Below, one piece after another: positions 59,552 to 64,000 of a stretch of DNA of 64,000 bases (within the stretch, counting starts at the first letter, position 1; each line of letters begins with the position of its first letter). The position numbers and the translations under genes are program-made. A model generated the notes under the pieces. It made no database searches, had not been told where the DNA came from, and was given only the letters and a program-made list of their open reading frames with translations. Origin of the DNA: Phytohabitans aurantiacus. GTDB taxonomy: Bacteria; Actinomycetota; Actinomycetes; Mycobacteriales; Micromonosporaceae. The DNA lies in NCBI RefSeq assembly GCF_027923225.1, contig NZ_BSDI01000021.1, forward strand, positions 95,570 through 159,569. Direction: 5' to 3'.

Positions 59552-60216
59552 CGGCGACTCGCCCGGCGGGGCCGCTGCTCGGCGCGGGACGGGAAGCGGA
59601 CGTGTTCGCCATCGATGAGGCGCGCGTGCTCCGCCGGTACCGGAATGGCGGTGACGTGACCGCGGAGGCCGCCGTGATGGCCCATGTCGGCGGCCTAGGG
59701 TATCCGGTGCCGCGCGTCTTCGAGGCGCGCGGCGCCGACATGGTGCTGGAGCGGCTGTCTGGCGGGACGATGCTGGCCGCGTTTCAGGATGGCGCGTTGG
59801 GGCTCGACGAGGGCGCCGGGATGCTCGCCGACCTGCACCGTCGCCTGCACGCCCTGCCGCCGCGGCTCGGCCGGCGGCCGGACGACCGCGTCATCCACCT
59901 CGACCTGCACCCCGAAAACGTCATTGTCACGCCCACCGGCCCGGTCGTCATCGACTGGCGCAACGGCACCGAGGGGCCGGCAGACCTCGACGTCGCGGCG
60001 ACCGCCGTGATCCTGGCGCAGGCGGCGCTCGACCCCGCGCTCGGTCTCGCGGATCTCGCCCGCGCGCTGCTCACCGGGTTCCTCGGCCGGTTGGGCGCGG
60101 TGCCGCAAGACGCGCTGGACGCCGCGATCGCGCGCCGGGCGTGCGACCCCACCATGGGCATCGCGGAGCTCGACCGCCTGCCGGCGGTCGCGGCGCTGAT
60201 CCGCGTGGCATGCTGA
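59548..60216 (+). CDS. Phosphotransferase family protein (APH-like)
   Basis: 222 aa from GTG overlapping the DUF6510 stop. Short kinase fold: LLGAGREADVFAID, Brenner motif VIHLDLHPENVIV, metal motif VVIDWRNG. Substrate unknown; the small size makes antibiotic modification only one possibility. Confidence 0.8.
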   Translation: MTATRPAGPLLGAGREADVFAIDEARVLRRYRNGGDVTAEAAVMAHVGGLGYPVPRVFEARGADMVLERLSGGTMLAAFQDGALGLDEGAGMLADLHRRLHALPPRLGRRPDDRVIHLDLHPENVIVTPTGPVVIDWRNGTEGPADLDVAATAVILAQAALDPALGLADLARALLTGFLGRLGAVPQDALDAAIARRACDPTMGIAELDRLPAVAALIRVAC

Positions 60217-60252
60217 GGCATTCGCGGCGTCGGCAGAGAGGGCGGAGCCAGG

Positions 60253-61014
60253 GTGGAGCGCAGGCTGGAAGGGAAGGTCGCGCTGGTCACCGGCGCGAGC
60301 AGGGGCATCGGGTACGCGGTCGCGGAGCGCCTGGTCGCCGAGGGCGCCCGGGTGTGCGTGACCGCGCGTAAGCCCGATCCGCTCGCGGCGGCGGTGGACA
60401 CGCTCGGCGGTTCCGGTCAGGCGATCGGGGTGGCCGGCAAGGCCGACGATCCCGAGCACCAGGCGGCGGCGGTGGCGGCGACGGTCGAGGCGTTCGGCGG
60501 GCTCGACATCCTGGTCAACAACACCGGCATCAACCCGGTGTTCGGGCGGCTGGTCGACACCGAGGCGGCCGCGCTGCGCAAGATCTTCGAGGTGAACACG
60601 ATCGCGGCCATCACCTGGACCAAGCTGGCCACGACGGCGGGGCTCGGCGAGCGGGAGGGCGCGGCGGTCGTCAACATGGCCTCCATCGCCGGCTTCGGCG
60701 TCACACCGGGTCTCGGCGCCTACGGCGCCAGCAAGGCCGCGCTCATGCACGTGACGGGCCAGCTCGCCGCCGAGCTCGCTCCGGCGGTACGCGTCAACGC
60801 GGTCGCGCCGGCCGTGGTGAAGACCGTCTTCGCCGCCGCCCTGTACGAGGGCCGGGAGGACCAGATCGCCGCCGGCTACCCGCTGGGGCGCCTCGGCGTA
60901 CCGGCCGATGTGGCGGGCGCGGTCGCGTTCCTGGTGTCGGCCGACGCATCCTGGATCACCGGCCAGACCCTGGTCCTCGACGGTGGGAGGACCCTGCTCG
61001 GAGGTCTCGAGTGA
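60253..61014 (+). CDS. SDR family oxidoreductase (FabG-like)
   Basis: 253 aa from GTG. VTGASRGIGYAVAERL, NNTGINPVFG, NMASIAGFG, YGASKAALMH, GQTLVLDGGR. Probably oxidises a hydroxyacyl substrate within the following acyl-CoA operon (GTGA overlap with the next gene). Confidence 0.9.
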   Translation: MERRLEGKVALVTGASRGIGYAVAERLVAEGARVCVTARKPDPLAAAVDTLGGSGQAIGVAGKADDPEHQAAAVAATVEAFGGLDILVNNTGINPVFGRLVDTEAAALRKIFEVNTIAAITWTKLATTAGLGEREGAAVVNMASIAGFGVTPGLGAYGASKAALMHVTGQLAAELAPAVRVNAVAPAVVKTVFAAALYEGREDQIAAGYPLGRLGVPADVAGAVAFLVSADASWITGQTLVLDGGRTLLGGLE

Positions 61015-62003
61015 CCCTTCCGGGGCTCGATCTCGGGAAGCTGCGGGAATACCTCGGCAGCGGCGAGCTGACCGCCGAGGTGATCGCCGGCGGCAAGTCC
61101 AACCTGACCTACCTCGTGCGCGAGGGCGACCGCACCTTCGTGCTGCGGCGGCCGCCGCTCGGCCACGTGCTCAGCACCGCGCACGACATGGCCCGGGAGT
61201 ACCGGGTGCTGACCGCCCTCGCCCCCACGGCCGTACCGGTCCCCCGCACGCTCAGACTGTGCACCGACCCGGACGTGCTCGGTGCGCCGTTCTATCTGAT
61301 GGAGCACGTCGACGGCGTCGTCTACCGCTCCGCGAGGCAGACCGCCCAGCTCGGCGCCGAGCGGGCGCGCACCCTCGCCTTCACGCTCATCGACGTGCTC
61401 GCCGACCTGCACGACGTCGACCCCGGCGCGGTGGGCCTGTCGGACTTCGGGCGCCCCGACGGGTTCATGGCCCGCCAGGTACGCCGGTGGAAGAGCCAGC
61501 TCGACGCCTCCCGCAGCCGCGACCTGCCCGGCGCACAGGAGCTGCACGACCGGCTCGCCGCGAGCGTGCCCGCTCCTGCGGGCGCCGGCGTCGTGCACGG
61601 CGACTACCGGCTCGACAACGTCATCGTCGGCACCGACGGCAGGGTCGCCGCGGTGCTCGACTGGGAGATGGCCACGCTGGGCGACCCGCTCGCCGACCTG
61701 GGCCTGCTGCTCGTGTACTGGGACGGCCTCACCGAGTTCGCCGGAAGCATGGTGTCCACGGCGATCCACCCGGACGCCGGGTTCCCGACTGGGCGCGAGA
61801 TGGCCGCCCGGTACGCCGAGCGCCGCGGCGCTGACCTGTCCACACTGGACTGGTACGTGGCGTTCGGCTATTTCAAGCTCGCGGTCATCGCGGAGGGCAT
61901 CCACTACCGGTACACGAAGGGCCAGACGGTCGGCGCCGGCTTCGACCACATCGGCGAACTGGTGCCACCGCTGCTGGCGCGCGGCCACGCCACATTGGAG
62001 TGA
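61011..62003 (+). CDS. ACAD10-like phosphotransferase
   Basis: 330 aa. IAGGKSNLTYLVREGDRTFV, VVHGDYRLDNVIV, VLDWEMATLGDPLADL. Matches the kinase domain of ACAD10/ACAD11, which phosphorylates 4-hydroxyacyl-CoAs before dehydration. Overlaps the next acyl-CoA dehydrogenase by 4 bp, as in 4-hydroxy-acid catabolism. Confidence 0.9.
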   Translation: MTLPGLDLGKLREYLGSGELTAEVIAGGKSNLTYLVREGDRTFVLRRPPLGHVLSTAHDMAREYRVLTALAPTAVPVPRTLRLCTDPDVLGAPFYLMEHVDGVVYRSARQTAQLGAERARTLAFTLIDVLADLHDVDPGAVGLSDFGRPDGFMARQVRRWKSQLDASRSRDLPGAQELHDRLAASVPAPAGAGVVHGDYRLDNVIVGTDGRVAAVLDWEMATLGDPLADLGLLLVYWDGLTEFAGSMVSTAIHPDAGFPTGREMAARYAERRGADLSTLDWYVAFGYFKLAVIAEGIHYRYTKGQTVGAGFDHIGELVPPLLARGHATLE

Positions 62004-63217
62004 CAATGGACTTCGCGTACGACGCCGAGACCGAGGAGCTGCGCGGGCGGCTGCTGTCCTTCATGGACGAGCACGTCTATCCGGCCGAGCCGGTCTTCGC
62101 CGAGCAGGCCGCCGCTGGTCCACAGTGGACCACGCCGCCGATCGTCGAGGAGCTGAAGGCGCACGCCCGCCGCGCCGGCCTGTGGAACCTCTTCCTGCCA
62201 AAGGTCAGCGGCCTCGGCAACGCCCAGTACGCACCGCTGGCCGAGATCACCGGTCGCAGCCCGTACCTGGCGCCCGAGGCGCTCAACTGCGCCGCCCCCG
62301 ACACGGGCAACATGGAGCTGCTGGCGGAGTTCGGCACGGCGTCCCAACGGGAGCGGTGGCTGGAGCCGCTGCTGGACGGGACGATCCGGTCCGCGTTCTG
62401 CATGACCGAGCCCGACGTGGCCTCGTCCGACGCCACCAACATCGCCACCCGCATCACCCCGGACGGCGACCACTACGTCGTCGACGGGCGCAAGTGGTGG
62501 TCCAGCGGCGCCATGAACCCGCGCTGCGAGATCTTCATCGTCATGGGCAAGACCGACCCAGCCGGCCCGCGCCACCGCCAGCAGAGCATGATCCTGGTGC
62601 CCCGCGACACGCCCGGCGTGGAGGTGCGCCGCGGCATGACCGTGTTCGGGTACACGGACGGCCCACACGGCGGTCATGCCGAGGTGGTGTTCGAGGCTGT
62701 CCGCGTACCAAAAGAGAATGTGATCGGTGCGGAGGGCGACGGATTCGCGATCGCTCAGGCCCGTCTCGGGCCTGGGCGCATTCACCATTGCATGCGGTTG
62801 GTCGGCATGGCCGAGCGCGGCCTGGAGCTGATGTGCCGGCGCGCCAACGAGCGGGTGGCCTTCGGCCGCCCGATCGGGCAGCACGGTGTGGTCGCCGACT
62901 GGATCGCCGAGTCGCGCGTGCGCATCGAGCAGGCCCGCCTGCTGGTACTGAAGACGGCCTGGCTGATGGACACGGTGGGCAACAGGGGCGCGCACACCGA
63001 GATCCAGGCCATCAAGATCGCGGTACCGCAGATGGCCGAGTGGGTGCTCGACAAGGCGATCCAGGCGCACGGCGCCGCCGGGGTGAGCCAGGACTTCCCG
63101 CTCGCCCAGTTGTGGACGGCGGCGCGCACGCTGCGGCTGGCCGATGGGCCGGACGAGGTGCACCGCTCATCCCTTGCGCGCAAGGAGCTGGGCAGATACC
63201 CGACACCACAAACGTGA
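62000..63217 (+). CDS. Acyl-CoA dehydrogenase (ACAD11-like)
   Basis: 405 aa (GTG 62000 or ATG 62006). FAD motif FCMTEPDVASSDATNIATR, KWWSSGAMNPRC, RVAFGRPIGQHGVV. AHGAAGVSQDFPLAQLW and the C-terminal ADGPDEVHRSSLARKEL lack the usual QIVEGTNQ Glu. Paired with the upstream kinase, it probably handles 4-hydroxyacyl-CoA processing. Confidence 0.9.
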   Translation: MTMDFAYDAETEELRGRLLSFMDEHVYPAEPVFAEQAAAGPQWTTPPIVEELKAHARRAGLWNLFLPKVSGLGNAQYAPLAEITGRSPYLAPEALNCAAPDTGNMELLAEFGTASQRERWLEPLLDGTIRSAFCMTEPDVASSDATNIATRITPDGDHYVVDGRKWWSSGAMNPRCEIFIVMGKTDPAGPRHRQQSMILVPRDTPGVEVRRGMTVFGYTDGPHGGHAEVVFEAVRVPKENVIGAEGDGFAIAQARLGPGRIHHCMRLVGMAERGLELMCRRANERVAFGRPIGQHGVVADWIAESRVRIEQARLLVLKTAWLMDTVGNRGAHTEIQAIKIAVPQMAEWVLDKAIQAHGAAGVSQDFPLAQLWTAARTLRLADGPDEVHRSSLARKELGRYPTPQT

Positions 63218-63247
63218 GGAGAGACCTACTCTGGTTCACAGGTGACC

Positions 63248-63961
63248 ATGCTCGAAGGGGGCGGCGTGTCGCAGTGGACCTCGATCGAACGAGGCATACC
63301 GGGTTCGCGTTCCGCGACGGCACCGGATCGGAGGCTGCCCAGGGGCCGCCACGACCTGCCGCGCGAGTTCGTCGCCCGCACCCAGCGCGACCGTCTCATC
63401 GACGCGATGGCCCGCACGGTGGCCGAAAAGGGATACGCCAACACGTCCCTGGGTGACGTGTGCGCCGCCGCCGGCGTGTCGACACGCGCGTACTACCAGC
63501 ACTTCGTCGACAAGGAGACGTGTTTCCTGGCAGCGTTCGAGCTGGGCGTCGAGCTGATGCAGAAGAGCGTCGCCACCTCGTACGGCCAGCCCGGCCGGTG
63601 GCCCGAACGCATGCGTCGCGGCCTCGGCACGCTGCTGCACATCCTGGCCGCCGAGCCCGCGTTCGCGGCGCTGGCCGTGGTCGAGGTGCTGGCCGCCGGG
63701 CCGCGCGCGCTCGCCTGCCGGCGCGCCCTGCTGGCCAGCTACATCGACTTCTTCGCCGCCGCGCCGCGCCGGGCGGGCCAGCCCGAGGTGCCGCAGGTGG
63801 CGGTCGAGGCCATCATCGCGGGCATCTACGGCGTCATCTTCGACCACGTCTCGACGGGCCGCACGGCGGAACTCCCCGACCGGCTGCCGGCGCTGACGTA
63901 CGTGGTCCTGGCACCGTTCATCGGCCCGAAAGCCGCCGCGACGGCAGCCGGCTTGTCGTGA
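63248..63961 (+). CDS. TetR family regulator
   Basis: 237 aa from ATG 63248 (GTG 63266 with GAAGGGGG upstream is an alternative). HTH: RLIDAMARTVAEKGYANTSL, VCAAAGVSTRAYYQHFVDKE. Likely regulator of the preceding acyl-CoA operon. Its TGA stop is inside the family-1 palindrome. Confidence 0.9.
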   Translation: MLEGGGVSQWTSIERGIPGSRSATAPDRRLPRGRHDLPREFVARTQRDRLIDAMARTVAEKGYANTSLGDVCAAAGVSTRAYYQHFVDKETCFLAAFELGVELMQKSVATSYGQPGRWPERMRRGLGTLLHILAAEPAFAALAVVEVLAAGPRALACRRALLASYIDFFAAAPRRAGQPEVPQVAVEAIIAGIYGVIFDHVSTGRTAELPDRLPALTYVVLAPFIGPKAAATAAGLS

Positions 63962-64000
63962 TCAGGGCGTCCCTCAAGTCGCTCTAGCGACTTGAGGGAC
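63958..64000. repeat. Family-1 palindromic repeat, copy 4 (cut by the window end)
   Basis: GTGATCAGGGCGTCCCTCAA ... GCTCTAGC ... TTGAGGGAC, 43 of 54 bp visible, perfectly paired over what is seen. The TetR stop codon is bases 2-4. Confidence 0.93.

Noticed and set aside
59548..60216. Antibiotic (aminoglycoside) resistance phosphotransferase
   Set aside because: Only the general kinase motifs are present; short length and operon context do not support a specific resistance role.

Overview
The window is very GC-rich, densely coded DNA with many GTG starts and 4-bp start/stop overlaps. RbpA, a DivIVA-domain protein, an AfsR/SARP-type regulator, DUF3068, an F420-oxidoreductase-like protein and a separate Lnt/polyprenol-phosphate-mannose synthase pair together point to an actinomycete, most likely Micromonosporaceae. 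That family placement is inference from gene content and style; no rRNA or tRNA gene was seen.

Layout. 1-6715: start of an epoxide hydrolase, a WYL regulator, a PadR regulator coupled to a signal-peptidase-like protein that has lost both catalytic residues, a zinc-finger/coiled-coil protein, rbpA behind a sigma-R-type promoter, and an fxsA-ppm-lnt operon. 7079-17143: a lysine fermentation (3,5-diaminohexanoate) cluster. kamA diverges from a minus-strand run kdd, amidohydrolase, kamD, rloA, rloB, kamE, kal, mutL. The rloA/rloB pair, a likely anti-phage AAA-ATPase plus TOPRIM-like module, lies between the two subunits of the B12 enzyme, and rloB is coupled to kamE by a 4-bp overlap. 17151-24663: CsbD, SDR, phosphatase, Lrp, acyl-CoA dehydrogenase, TetR, MFS exporter and M24 peptidase. 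24807-35105: two secreted glycoside hydrolases around an aldo/keto reductase, an esterase, a methyltransferase, a second PadR operon, GTP cyclohydrolase II and a PIG-L deacetylase. 35911-38840: an operon of an NrtR-type Nudix regulator, a VWA protein and a divergent adenylosuccinate-synthetase paralogue. 38915-46851: two-component system, LGFP-like envelope protein, DUF3068, MarR with two exact operators, F420-type reductase, DivIVA and MFS. 47511-57367: methyltransferase remnant with DUF4188, two paralogous alpha/beta hydrolases (one with a Tat-like signal) around an MFS exporter, aminotransferase, giant AfsR-like regulator and a GPH-type transporter. 57829-63961: a Mo-oxidoreductase/flavin reductase operon, then an SDR/phosphotransferase/acyl-CoA dehydrogenase/TetR operon.

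The most distinctive non-coding feature is a set of dispersed palindromic repeats. Family 1 is exactly 54 bp (18 codons). Three copies provide the TGA stop of the preceding gene (one also supplies the stop of the convergent gene), and the fourth lies in frame inside lnt. Family 2 is about 80 bp, with at least six recognisable copies plus remnants. Family 3 is about 46-50 bp, with three copies. Arms differ between copies but stay complementary within a copy. Further large palindromes encode the N-terminal extension of KamD.

Functionally, the kam cluster should convert lysine through beta-lysine and 3,5-diaminohexanoate toward crotonyl-CoA, but the cleavage enzyme Kce is not in the window. The NrtR-VWA-PurA-like operon and the defence pair embedded in the kam operon are the best candidates for undescribed biology.
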